Origin: Bin80 sp965116685
GTDB lineage: Bacteria; Bacteroidota; Rhodothermia; Rhodothermales; Bin80
Reading direction: 5' to 3'
NCBI GenBank assembly: GCA_965116685.1
Contig: OZ220707.1
Location: forward strand, 1,116,001 to 1,180,000
DNA length: 64,000 nucleotides
Shown here: in pieces, positions 54,547-62,997 of the stretch
Position numbering within the stretch: position 1 is the first letter of the stretch
Layout: each line of letters starts with the position of its first letter
The notes under the pieces: model-generated
Database searches by the model: none
Told to the model about the DNA's origin: nothing
The model's input: only the letters and a program-made list of their open reading frames with translations
Translations under genes and position numbers: made by a program

Positions 54547-56397
54547 CTACCGTGTGCGAATGATCGCCTGGGTAACACGCTGATGGTTTGTGCTCAAAAC
54601 AATCCAATAGACCCCATTGGAGAGAGCATGCTCACTGGAAGAAAACGAAAATGAATACCTGCCGGGTTGTTTGAATTCATTCTCAGTCAGGATGGCAACA
54701 CTGCGCCCAATTGTGTCGAATACCTGTAATGTGATTGGACTCGCGGTCGGCAAGGAGTATTCAACCTGTACTTGTTTGTCGAATACCGTGGGATATGCCG
54801 CAATACTCAGATCCTCTCTGGCAGGTGCCACCTCCCGGGCGGTTGTTACCGGGGACGCTACGATATTGCTCGCTTCACTTTCTATTGAATTGTTACTGAC
54901 CGACTGTACAAAGTACCATTGCACACCCTCATCCGTGTTCGGAGTATCTGTAAACCGGGTCTCCCCGGTCAGAGCAATCAGGTTTCTCGTATCCTGTGCG
55001 GCAAGGACTGCATTCGGCTTTGCATCACTGTTCACCCGATAGACGGTGTAGCGTCTGGAAGCGTCACCGGACGCCTCCCAGGTCAGTAGGACCGAATCTC
55101 CATCCTTTTCGGCAACCACATTGAACGGCGCAGAAGGTGGAGTTTGGTCTTTCCAGTCCATCGGTGGCGGGAGTGAAGGATATTTATAGAGTCCGTCCCG
55201 CATCGTCTGCGCAAAGCCAAGAGATCGTAACGGCTGCAGGTACCTTGCGCGGAAAAACGCACTCCCCAAAATGTCGGGGTGATTCCGGTTGAATGCGACC
55301 TGATTGGGAATCTCTGCTGCACTGAACGAATTGCCGACCCTGTGAAGCGCGTGACCGGTATATAGGTGACGATCTTCTGACTGGCTTGCCCACCATCCTG
55401 CCAATCTTGCATAATCCTGATTTCCACCGAAGGCCCAGTACAGTTGTGGAACCAAGTAGTCGATCGTCTTCCACCGGATCCATTCGGTGGCATCCGCAAA
55501 GATTACGTTGTAGGCATCCAGACCAATGATTCCACTTGGTACTCTATTTTTCCAAATCCCGAATGGGCTGATTCCAAACTTTAAATCTTCGTTGAATGAG
55601 CGTAAGCTGTCCGCAATCTGGGCCACCAGCAGATTGACATTATCCCGCCGCCACTCGTCAATATCAGTAAATCCCCGACTTTCCCGTTGGAATGTCCTCC
55701 GATCTGGTGGATAGCTGGAGGAAGTAATGTGATTTGGTGGATAGGGATAGAAGTAATCATCAAAATGAAACCCATCCACATTGTAGCGGCGTGCAATATC
55801 CATCACGATCGCAGATAGGTAATCCCGCACATCCTGTCTGCCTGGATCCAGTTGTATATCCGCCCCTGCTCTATAGGTCCACCCTGGATGGGTCACCGTA
55901 ATATGATTATTCGTTCTGTTCCAGTCGGAATTCGAGCGATGTACCCGATAGGGGTTGAGCCACGCGTGCAGTTCCATCCCGCGACGATGAGCTTCTTCAA
56001 TCGTAAACAAGAGTGGATCATAATTCGGCGCCCTTCCCTGTACACCAGTGAGAAGATGTGACCATGGCTCATAACTGGACTCATACATCGCATCTCCAAA
56101 GGAGCGCACCTGAAAAAATACTGCATTGATCCCTGCATTTTGAAGATCATCCAAAAGCGCGGTCATTTGATTCTTCTGTTCGGACTCATTGCGATGTCCC
56201 CCTGGCCAATCCAAGCCCCAGACCGTAGTAATCCAGGTCCCCCGAAATTCATACTTCGGGGGCTCCATGTCCTGAGCATGTGTACTTTGCACCGCAAACA
56301 TCACAAACAGAACCATCAGAAAGGATACGTGAATGCAGAACCTCAGAAATGGGGGGCCTGCCCCATTCACATCCCGCGGCTGCAAAGGTTTGAACAT
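54547..56397 (-). CDS. GHL10 (DUF187) glycoside-hydrolase-like protein with FN3 and T9SS sorting domain
   Basis: About 616 residues from ATG 56397; signal peptide ending THAQ. The GHL10 barrel (about 45-380) starts FRGTWITTVWGLDWPG and contains HAWLNPYRVHR, DGFHFDDYFYPYP and KFGISPFGIWKNR, features of a family that includes cell-wall and polysaccharide hydrolases. A fibronectin-III-like domain follows (SAPFNVVAEKDGDSVLLTWE). The C-terminal about 80 residues are a T9SS type A sorting domain (SIAAYPTVFDKQVQVEY; LSNGVYWIVLSTNHQRVTQ), so the protein is exported through the type IX system and anchored or released outside. Convergent with glpF. Confidence 0.93.
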   Translation of the reverse strand: MFKPLQPRDVNGAGPPFLRFCIHVSFLMVLFVMFAVQSTHAQDMEPPKYEFRGTWITTVWGLDWPGGHRNESEQKNQMTALLDDLQNAGINAVFFQVRSFGDAMYESSYEPWSHLLTGVQGRAPNYDPLLFTIEEAHRRGMELHAWLNPYRVHRSNSDWNRTNNHITVTHPGWTYRAGADIQLDPGRQDVRDYLSAIVMDIARRYNVDGFHFDDYFYPYPPNHITSSSYPPDRRTFQRESRGFTDIDEWRRDNVNLLVAQIADSLRSFNEDLKFGISPFGIWKNRVPSGIIGLDAYNVIFADATEWIRWKTIDYLVPQLYWAFGGNQDYARLAGWWASQSEDRHLYTGHALHRVGNSFSAAEIPNQVAFNRNHPDILGSAFFRARYLQPLRSLGFAQTMRDGLYKYPSLPPPMDWKDQTPPSAPFNVVAEKDGDSVLLTWEASGDASRRYTVYRVNSDAKPNAVLAAQDTRNLIALTGETRFTDTPNTDEGVQWYFVQSVSNNSIESEASNIVASPVTTAREVAPAREDLSIAAYPTVFDKQVQVEYSLPTASPITLQVFDTIGRSVAILTENEFKQPGRYSFSFSSSEHALSNGVYWIVLSTNHQRVTQAIIRTR

Positions 56398-56454
56398 GCG
56401 CCAACTCCTCTCACACATGGCTGAGCACTGGTTTGGAGAAACAATTAGGTTCAT

Positions 56455-56724
56455 GGCCGAGGTGAACCGAGGGTTCTAATTTCGCCCTTGGCCGTCAAAT
56501 ATACAAAATCCGGCATACTGGTCCAGGGAAGTAAACAGGAATGCATTCAGACCCGCGCCTGACGGTTGCGACCCAAGTGGCTACGCTCCTGCAGCCTCAA
56601 GGATCCCCGGTGCGACTCTTATGCTTACGCCATCTACCTCAGAGGCCTTGACCTGTATACATCCAAAAAGGGACTTTCATCAAAACAGAAGGACCCACCA
56701 CCTGGGTAGATTCGAGCCAATGAC
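56455..56724. other. Spacer, no gene seen
   Basis: 270 bp between two leftward genes. A T-arm-like ATTCGAGCC near 56710 does not close into a tRNA stem. No promoter box that I can defend. Confidence 0.5.
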
Positions 56725-58284
56725 CTAATGATCAAAAACCGAAAACATCTTCGCAGCTTTCGGATCCGCGTTTTTCCAGTTTTTCTTTAACCTGGACTTT
56801 GCCTCCTGGTCTATCCCTTGATCTCCCACCATCTTTGCTGCCGCAGATAAACCAATCAGGGACAACGACCGTCCCGGGGCTCTTGCTAAAGAAGCTTCAA
56901 ACGCTTCCATGGCATCCGCACCATTTTTTGCCTTGAGATAGTATTCACCAAGGAGTTCATACGTCGGCTTTGCAGGCATCGGAGGACCATAGTCTAACGG
57001 CCTGTTTTCTTCAATTTTTGCTGCAGCCTTGAGAAGCTCAACCGCCCCATCCAGATTTCCCTCCGACACCAATAAATCAGCCTTCAGTTGATGTTGCAAT
57101 AACAAGCTCACATCTTCCCTATCCTCTAGATCCATGATTGCCTTGAGCGCCTGTCGAGCGCTTTCTTCATCCTCGTCAGATAAAGCCGCCTTGCCCCTGA
57201 TGAATAGAATATTCGCCTTGCTCACAGGGGACATCCCTTCGGTATCAAACTCTACACGTGCAACCTCCGAGTCCCACTGCTTTGTCTCCACGAGATGAGA
57301 CGCTGCCATCATCACCGTATATCTTCTTGTCGACCTAAGGTCTCCACCCTCTTCCAGATCGTTGATCATGTCCTGCATCAACTGTTCTGCTTCTGCGTAG
57401 CGGCCCTGCTGTGAATACGCATAGGCAAGCCAGTGCCTCGCATGAAAGGAGCGTTGATTTACCGTCAGCCCTTTGCGTTGCATACGCGCATCGCTCGCAG
57501 CGAACGAAGCTTCATTCGCAGACGCCATTTCTGTCCACATTCCCATCGCAGTGAAAATATGTGATGGCATGTGCAGTGCATGCGTCGCTTCGGGTGCAAT
57601 GGCTGCATACACATGCGCAGCACGTAACCCAAGCGGTGCATGGATCGGGTCATCATAGGCATGGATCAGATAATGTGCCGCTCCCGGATGTAATGGATTC
57701 TTGGCAAACACCTCTTCGGCAATCGCGGCAGCACGCATATACAACCCAAAGTCCCGCCCATCGTGCGCCAATCCCAGGATTGACAATGCATGAAACGCCG
57801 CCGCGTCCAGGTCTTCTGGATACTTGGCGGCGAGTGCCCCCATCTTCTTTTCATAGGCAAAATCCCGTGACTCTTTATCTCCTTCGCCGAAGAACAACAC
57901 CTCAATTGCGCGGAGATATTCCTTCTCGCGTTCTGTGGGTGCCTTTTCCAGTCGGCCTTCCAGATCCGGGGCCAACTCCAGCAGCAAACTCCGACCATCC
58001 TCCGTGTCCTGCTGCATCCAGATGGGACGGTTATGGGTCATGGCCTCTCCCCAGTACGCCATCGCAAAATCAGGATCAATCCTGCGAGCCTCTGCGAACG
58101 CCTCCCGGGCATCAACATACTCAAAGCTGTGTAACAGCAAGAGGCCTCTCGAAAACTCCTCCTGCGCCTTCGTTGAACCTGAATTTTCAAATGTCGTACT
58201 TCCCAGCCCCGCGACCTGAGCCGCCGCAGGACAAGCAATCAAAAATACGAGGGTAATTAGCGTTAGCGAATAACGAAAAAACAT
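56725..58284 (-). CDS. Secreted tetratricopeptide-repeat protein
   Basis: 519 residues with an N-terminal signal (FFRYSLTLITLVFLIACPAAAQ). TPR-type helix pairs are clear at both ends: KAQEEFSRGLLLLHSFEYVDAREAF, ARRIDPDFAMAYWGEA, YSQQGRYAEAEQLMQDMI, YYLKAKNGADAMEAFEASLARAPG. The central part (AAAIAEEVFAKNPLHPGAAHYLIHAYDDP, HALHMPSHIFTAMGMW) carries several histidines and matches a conserved family of periplasmic TPR proteins with no fixed role. It starts 11 bp after aroE. Confidence 0.85.
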   Translation of the reverse strand: MFFRYSLTLITLVFLIACPAAAQVAGLGSTTFENSGSTKAQEEFSRGLLLLHSFEYVDAREAFAEARRIDPDFAMAYWGEAMTHNRPIWMQQDTEDGRSLLLELAPDLEGRLEKAPTEREKEYLRAIEVLFFGEGDKESRDFAYEKKMGALAAKYPEDLDAAAFHALSILGLAHDGRDFGLYMRAAAIAEEVFAKNPLHPGAAHYLIHAYDDPIHAPLGLRAAHVYAAIAPEATHALHMPSHIFTAMGMWTEMASANEASFAASDARMQRKGLTVNQRSFHARHWLAYAYSQQGRYAEAEQLMQDMINDLEEGGDLRSTRRYTVMMAASHLVETKQWDSEVARVEFDTEGMSPVSKANILFIRGKAALSDEDEESARQALKAIMDLEDREDVSLLLQHQLKADLLVSEGNLDGAVELLKAAAKIEENRPLDYGPPMPAKPTYELLGEYYLKAKNGADAMEAFEASLARAPGRSLSLIGLSAAAKMVGDQGIDQEAKSRLKKNWKNADPKAAKMFSVFDH

Positions 58285-58295
58285 TTTTCAATGCA

Positions 58296-59162
58296 TTAAG
58301 TGGTAAACAATTTTGCCAAGGTATCATGTACAACTTCAACCGGCATTTCCCAGTTTGTCCACTGCCTGTACGCAGCGGCAGCCTGTTCAATCAACATCGT
58401 CAGACCACCGATGATCACCGCTCCACGATGGGCGGCCTCTTGAAGCAATCGAGTACGATATGGACGGTAGACCAGGTCATAGATAATTTGCCCCGGGGCA
58501 AAATCTTCTTTCTGCTCCCAGGGAGTTTCCTGTACGTTTGGGTACATGCCGATAGGCGTACAATTTACAATCAAATGGCTTTTCCGCATATATTTTGATG
58601 CCGAGTCAAAATCACATACTTCCAGATGACTGCCAAATGCAGAAAAATCATTGGCCAATTTTTCTGCCTGACCAACTCTGCGTGCGACCAATGTTAGTGG
58701 ATTGGGGCTGTAATCTCTCAGCAAGCCGTAGGCAGCTGCCCGCGCAGCACCTCCCGCACCAAGAAGCGTCATCGGGGCTCCTTGTAGTTCCAAGTCTTTG
58801 AGAGGCGCCAAAAAACCCTCGATATCTGTATTGTCCCCGTAGAGCTGATTCTCTTTGCAAACAATCGTATTCACTGCCCCGATGGCTCTGGCCGTATCCG
58901 AAAGAAAATCCATGTGGGGGAGAACGGCCTGCTTGTGCGGGATGGTCACATTTGCGCCGATAAAACCAAGGGCACTCAAACCGCGAACTGCCTGCAACAC
59001 CTTGTCGGGTGCAAGATCAATCGCCACATAGACATAATTCAATCCTTGCTGCTGAAGGGCCGTGTTGTGAATGACTGGCGATAATGAATAGTGGACCGGA
59101 TGCCCAAGAATGGCAATGATTCCGGTTTTTGCATTAGGAAAAACCATTCTCAGAACATCCAT
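58296..59162 (-). CDS. aroE: Shikimate dehydrogenase
   Basis: 288 residues. Reduces 3-dehydroshikimate to shikimate with NADPH. Substrate motifs SLSPVIHNTAL, NVTIPHKQAVLP and GDNTDIEGFL (catalytic Lys and Asp) and the nucleotide motif LLGAGGAARAAAYGLL are intact. The TPR gene follows 11 bp downstream. Confidence 0.95.
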   Translation of the reverse strand: MDVLRMVFPNAKTGIIAILGHPVHYSLSPVIHNTALQQQGLNYVYVAIDLAPDKVLQAVRGLSALGFIGANVTIPHKQAVLPHMDFLSDTARAIGAVNTIVCKENQLYGDNTDIEGFLAPLKDLELQGAPMTLLGAGGAARAAAYGLLRDYSPNPLTLVARRVGQAEKLANDFSAFGSHLEVCDFDSASKYMRKSHLIVNCTPIGMYPNVQETPWEQKEDFAPGQIIYDLVYRPYRTRLLQEAAHRGAVIIGGLTMLIEQAAAAYRQWTNWEMPVEVVHDTLAKLFTT

Positions 59163-59209
59163 GTGAAAGACTTATCAAATACCATGATCACGCAATGACT
59201 GCGGAAGGC

Positions 59210-61522
59210 CTAACCGAATGTGGGCTCGAACTTGATGGCACGCAGCATTGTACGTAACTCTTCCTCGTCTGCGGCTTCACGCCAGGCAGGTAAAAGAGAG
59301 CGCCGACCAAGACGACCGGCCAGATGTGCCTGCACACGAAGATGTTGGGTCGGATCATCTTCTGGACTCACAAAGAAAGCAACCGCTTCAACGGGATGGC
59401 TCGCCTGAGGCAATGCAAGTGGAACTTCACATCTCACGAGGACCAGTTCGCTTCGCGAAATTTTATTGACCCGCATATGAAGCAGTGCAACTCCCGGTGC
59501 CAGAATGGACGCCTCCTGCTTCAATCCTTCTGCCAACCCCTCAGCCAAGCGATCGGCGGACTCGGGGACCCGCTGACTCAATAATCTGGCAGCGCTTGAT
59601 ATCAGGTGATCCGGGGTCACCGGAATCACATAGTCAATCACAAACGCATGATCCAGCAGATCATGGAAGATTGTCGTGTCTTCCGTATCCTCATCAATCT
59701 GGAACGGGGGAAGCATCATGATCACCGTGTCTCCCGTTTGGGGAATAAGCCCTTTTTCCTCTGCATGAATCAGAAGATTCGACCCTCGAACAACAAAAAG
59801 AAGGATCAACTCATGTCCGTATTTTTCCTCCAGTGCCTCATAGGATCCCGGCTCGGTAATCCCAAACGTGCGGACCGCTCCTCCAGCCTCAAATCGACGT
59901 TCCAAGTCATATGCGGTATAGCCCCCTCCAAATAAAGACCGCCCACGCATGTGGGTAGGGACCCGAACGAGGGATGCTTCCGGGCGAAGAGGCGGGCCCG
60001 CGGGCTGATACACCTCTCCACTGCCGAAAACTTCCTTGAAGCGAAGTGCCGCCAGAGAGTTCGTATCATCATTGGCCGTAAGTGCCATGAACCGTCGAAT
60101 TCCACTTAAATCCAATTCGTCAAGCACCTGTTCTTCCAGCGCATCTGCGACGACTGCGGGCAGTCCCCGGTCCTGTGCCTGTTCAATATTACGCTCATTG
60201 GCATCAATCAAAAACACCGAAATTCCCTGTTCCTGGATCGCTTTCGCAATGCTCTGCACCCAGGTCTTGGCCCCAAGGAACAGGATTCCCTGTGGATTGG
60301 CGTCCGCCATTCCAAGCAATCGGGCCACCGGCTGCAACGTCAATCCGTACACCGTCACGGTACCGATAATCACCATATAGACAATGGGGACCAGCGGCCC
60401 TGCAGCGTCTGCACCATACACCGCCTCCACACGAACCGAAAAGAGGGAGGCCACGGCCGCCGCCACAATCCCACGGGGGGCAAGCCAGGCAATGAACCCC
60501 TGTTCCTTCCAATTGAGCCGGGTGCGGAGGCTGGAAAGCATCACCGCAACCGGACGTATCACAACGATCAGGATTCCCAGAAAAATGAAGGCGCGAGTAT
60601 CAAAGTAGGTCAGTGCATCGAAGTCAAGACGGGCACTTAATAAAATGAAGAGACAACCGATTAGAAGCGATTGCAGATCTTCTTTGAATTTGGTGATGCT
60701 ACGGACATTCACATACGGCTGATTCGCAAGAAATACCCCCATGATGGTCACAGAAAACAGCCCGGATTCTTCATGCAAACTATTGGACAGGGCATAGACA
60801 ACGATGACGACCGTAAGTGCAAAGGAACTTTGTAAATAATCGGGAACCAGGTGGCGACGAAGCAAAAAGAGCATGAGTACACCTCCCAATAGACTCACCC
60901 CGATACTCACAGCTGCGATCGTCATGAGTGCTTCCAGAGAGGGGAGCAGTGGTGCTAACATCCCATCTCTGCCGCCATCTGCACCATGCTCATGCATCAC
61001 GATCACGGCCTCAAGAACCAGGACGGCCACAATTGCACCCACGGGGTCTATCGTGATTCCTTCCCATTTTGCAATGGCATTTACCCGACCACTGGGGCGC
61101 ACATGTCTGATGAGAGGCAATACCACCGTGGGCCCCGTAACGGTGAGGATGGCTCCAAGTACGACTGCGATTTCCCATGGCATCTCCAGTACATAGTGTG
61201 CGGCGATTGCAGCGAGGATCGCCGTAACCGCAACGCCAATCGTTACCAGATTAAATACTGCCTGCCCCACCCCCCTGAGTTCAGACAATCTCAGGTTGAG
61301 CCCTCCTTCAAACAGGATAATCCCGATTGCCAGCGAAACAAAGGCGAATACCCATTCGCCCTGCAACTGCTCAGGAGGCAGGATCTGCATTACGGGACCT
61401 GCCAAAAACCCCACAATCAGTAGAAGAAGAATGGACGGGACGCGAATCCGCCATCCCAGCCACTGGGAGCCAATTGCCAATGCAATTACCAAAACAATAT
61501 TGATCAAGACAGTTCCACTCAC
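59210..61522 (-). CDS. CPA1-type Na+(K+)/H+ antiporter fused to RCK-like and PTS-EIIA-like domains
   Basis: 770 residues. About 1-405: CPA1 antiporter membrane domain with 12 or so helices; FEGGLNLRLSELRG, TVTGPTVVLPLIRH and the ion-binding EGITIDPVGA (D159) are typical. About 411-540: Rossmann RCK/TrkA-N-like domain (GILFLGAKTWVQSIAKAIQ, then IDANERNIEQAQDRGLP), but the nucleotide glycine motif is altered. About 545-615: TrkA-C-like. About 620-770: PTS IIA type-2-like domain (HDLLDHAFVIDY, LAPGVALLHMRV with a histidine at the phospho-site position). The domain set suggests ion exchange controlled by nucleotide and by phosphotransfer or a phosphotransferase relic. Followed by aroE on the same strand after 47 bp. 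Confidence 0.9.
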   Translation of the reverse strand: MSGTVLINIVLVIALAIGSQWLGWRIRVPSILLLLIVGFLAGPVMQILPPEQLQGEWVFAFVSLAIGIILFEGGLNLRLSELRGVGQAVFNLVTIGVAVTAILAAIAAHYVLEMPWEIAVVLGAILTVTGPTVVLPLIRHVRPSGRVNAIAKWEGITIDPVGAIVAVLVLEAVIVMHEHGADGGRDGMLAPLLPSLEALMTIAAVSIGVSLLGGVLMLFLLRRHLVPDYLQSSFALTVVIVVYALSNSLHEESGLFSVTIMGVFLANQPYVNVRSITKFKEDLQSLLIGCLFILLSARLDFDALTYFDTRAFIFLGILIVVIRPVAVMLSSLRTRLNWKEQGFIAWLAPRGIVAAAVASLFSVRVEAVYGADAAGPLVPIVYMVIIGTVTVYGLTLQPVARLLGMADANPQGILFLGAKTWVQSIAKAIQEQGISVFLIDANERNIEQAQDRGLPAVVADALEEQVLDELDLSGIRRFMALTANDDTNSLAALRFKEVFGSGEVYQPAGPPLRPEASLVRVPTHMRGRSLFGGGYTAYDLERRFEAGGAVRTFGITEPGSYEALEEKYGHELILLFVVRGSNLLIHAEEKGLIPQTGDTVIMMLPPFQIDEDTEDTTIFHDLLDHAFVIDYVIPVTPDHLISSAARLLSQRVPESADRLAEGLAEGLKQEASILAPGVALLHMRVNKISRSELVLVRCEVPLALPQASHPVEAVAFFVSPEDDPTQHLRVQAHLAGRLGRRSLLPAWREAADEEELRTMLRAIKFEPTFG

Positions 61523-62159
61523 GCGATCAGGTTGTCTGTTTTAATAAATGATTTTTTTTCGGACCGAGCGGGTCACATAAACTTACCGGCATTCACCCTA
61601 CAAATATAGCATTCTGATCACCGTTTAACCGCATATTCGCCCCAGTGTCACAGTTTTGGAAGGCTGCTGTGCGCCTGAATCGCCGTGGTCCCCGTTGGAT
61701 AAACCCATCTCATTTACGGGAGGGCCATGTATATAGCCGCAGGTCGCGCTCAGGGATTTGCAATTAGATGCTGTGCAATATCCAGGCGCATGCGGGCGCC
61801 TTCGCTTGTTAATTCCCCTCACCATGATTAACTTCGCGGTGGCCTCCTAACGGAGTTCCGTTCCAACATAATTGAATGTTGCCGGTATTAAATTTAGGGG
61901 ATTATGGACCTGAGTATCCAGTCTGGTAACCTTTGCAACGTTCATGAGTACTAATGGCTGATGCCAAAATACTTGAGACTCTTACAAAATGGCATGTCAG
62001 AACCTAGTAAATCTTATCGCAAGAACATCTTGTGGATTTAACTCTTGAGGTGTTTCCTGATGATGCAATTGCTCAAGCGTGATTTGCCAAGCGTTGATTG
62101 TGCAATGGGTCTTGGTGTAATCGGAATATAATCTGATCAATCATCATCAAACTTGACAT
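61523..62159. other. Long spacer with decayed-looking sequence
   Basis: About 640 bp with no gene I trust. An ORF at 61625-61825 (minus) has no family resemblance. A small perfect inverted repeat AACGGA-GT-TCCGTT lies at 61849-61862. The left repeat of the 28-bp pair is at 62092-62119. Confidence 0.45.
62092..62119. repeat. 28-bp direct repeat, left copy
   Basis: CGTTGATTGTGCAATGGG followed by TCTTGGTGTA; the second copy at 62871-62898 differs only in a TC/CT swap at two adjacent positions. The pair flanks the two small genes at 62160-62776, at 779-bp spacing. Confidence 0.75.
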
Positions 62160-62360
62160 ATGAAACCCAAAAACCTGCCGCCAGAGCGCACTCCACGCAA
62201 AGACATTGATGTGAACAAAGACGACATCGTTATGTGGATGGGGCTTGCTGCCTTGTCTGCCCACTTTGGTTTTTCCGTTGAGAAGACAACCAACCGCATA
62301 CTCAATCCGGCAATCAAAAAGATTGTCAATGCCCTTCCCACTCACATAGCGGATCAATGA
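62160..62360 (+). CDS. Small hypothetical protein, 66 aa, first of a two-gene module
   Basis: Basic N terminus (MKPKNLPPERTPRKD) then a helical stretch MWMGLAALSAHFGFSVEKT. No known family. Its TGA overlaps the ATG of the next gene (ATGA), so the two are translationally coupled. The amphipathic helix and small size recall antitoxin or membrane-associated regulators, but there is no sequence match to support that. Confidence 0.6.
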   Translation: MKPKNLPPERTPRKDIDVNKDDIVMWMGLAALSAHFGFSVEKTTNRILNPAIKKIVNALPTHIADQ

Positions 62361-62776
62361 CACACTCCGCTGAAAGGCCTGATTCCGTTGAAAATCCTGA
62401 TATAGAGGAGCCTCGGCATGATGAACCGGAAGAGTTTGTTCGCCAGATGGCTATGCGGTTTCAGCAAGTATCCGGCCCTCCCTGGCTTGCCATTTCGGAT
62501 AAGGTCACGTCCGAGCACATTACCGAAATATTAGGGCAATCCGGCAGATCACAAGAGATTAATCTCAAGAAGAGTACAGAGGCACGGTGGGAACGCTTCG
62601 CATATGTTGTTCTTGGAACAATTTTTCTTGTATTTTTGACGATATTTGTCTTGCCGAAACACCCAGACATGTATGCACATATACTGGAATGGGCGGGCTT
62701 GTTTTTGGCTGGCGGGCTTGGAGGCTATGGCATAGGCATTCGTCGAAGTCGCCGTGCAAACGCATCTGATGACTGA
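62357..62776 (+). CDS. Small membrane protein, 139 aa, second of a two-gene module
   Basis: Acidic N-terminal 35 residues (SVENPDIEEPRHDEPEEF), a helical region (HITEILGQSGRSQEINLKKST), then two membrane helices (FAYVVLGTIFLVFLTIFVL and WAGLFLAGGLGGYGIGI) and a basic tail RRSRRANASDD. The general layout is like DUF2335-type membrane proteins but without a convincing match. Overlaps the upstream 66-aa gene by 4 bp. Confidence 0.65.
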   Translation: MTHSAERPDSVENPDIEEPRHDEPEEFVRQMAMRFQQVSGPPWLAISDKVTSEHITEILGQSGRSQEINLKKSTEARWERFAYVVLGTIFLVFLTIFVLPKHPDMYAHILEWAGLFLAGGLGGYGIGIRRSRRANASDD

Positions 62777-62870
62777 TATGCCGTCCGATGGGGAGAGATA
62801 GGCTCAGTCAGGAATGGACTGGCAACACTGATGCGGGTACATCATCAGGGATTGCTTATGAATACCAGCA

Positions 62871-62898
62871 CGTTGATTGTGCAATGGGCTCTGGTGTA
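62871..62898. repeat. 28-bp direct repeat, right copy
   Basis: CGTTGATTGTGCAATGGG followed by CTCTGGTGTA; pairs with 62092-62119. Together they bracket the two-gene module. Confidence 0.75.
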
Positions 62899-62997
62899 GG
62901 GTGAGCTAATGTCTTGGTTCCTCACGTATTATGGTATAGTCTCCTAAATTTAGCAAATACTGAAAGCGCTTCCAATCGAACCATTACTCCCAAATTG

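Noticed and set aside
56690..56724. T-arm-like ATTCGAGCC suggesting a tRNA
   Set aside because: No complementary T stem or acceptor stem closes around it.
61625..61825. 66-codon minus-strand ORF downstream of the antiporter start
   Set aside because: No resemblance to any family and lies in a decayed-looking spacer.
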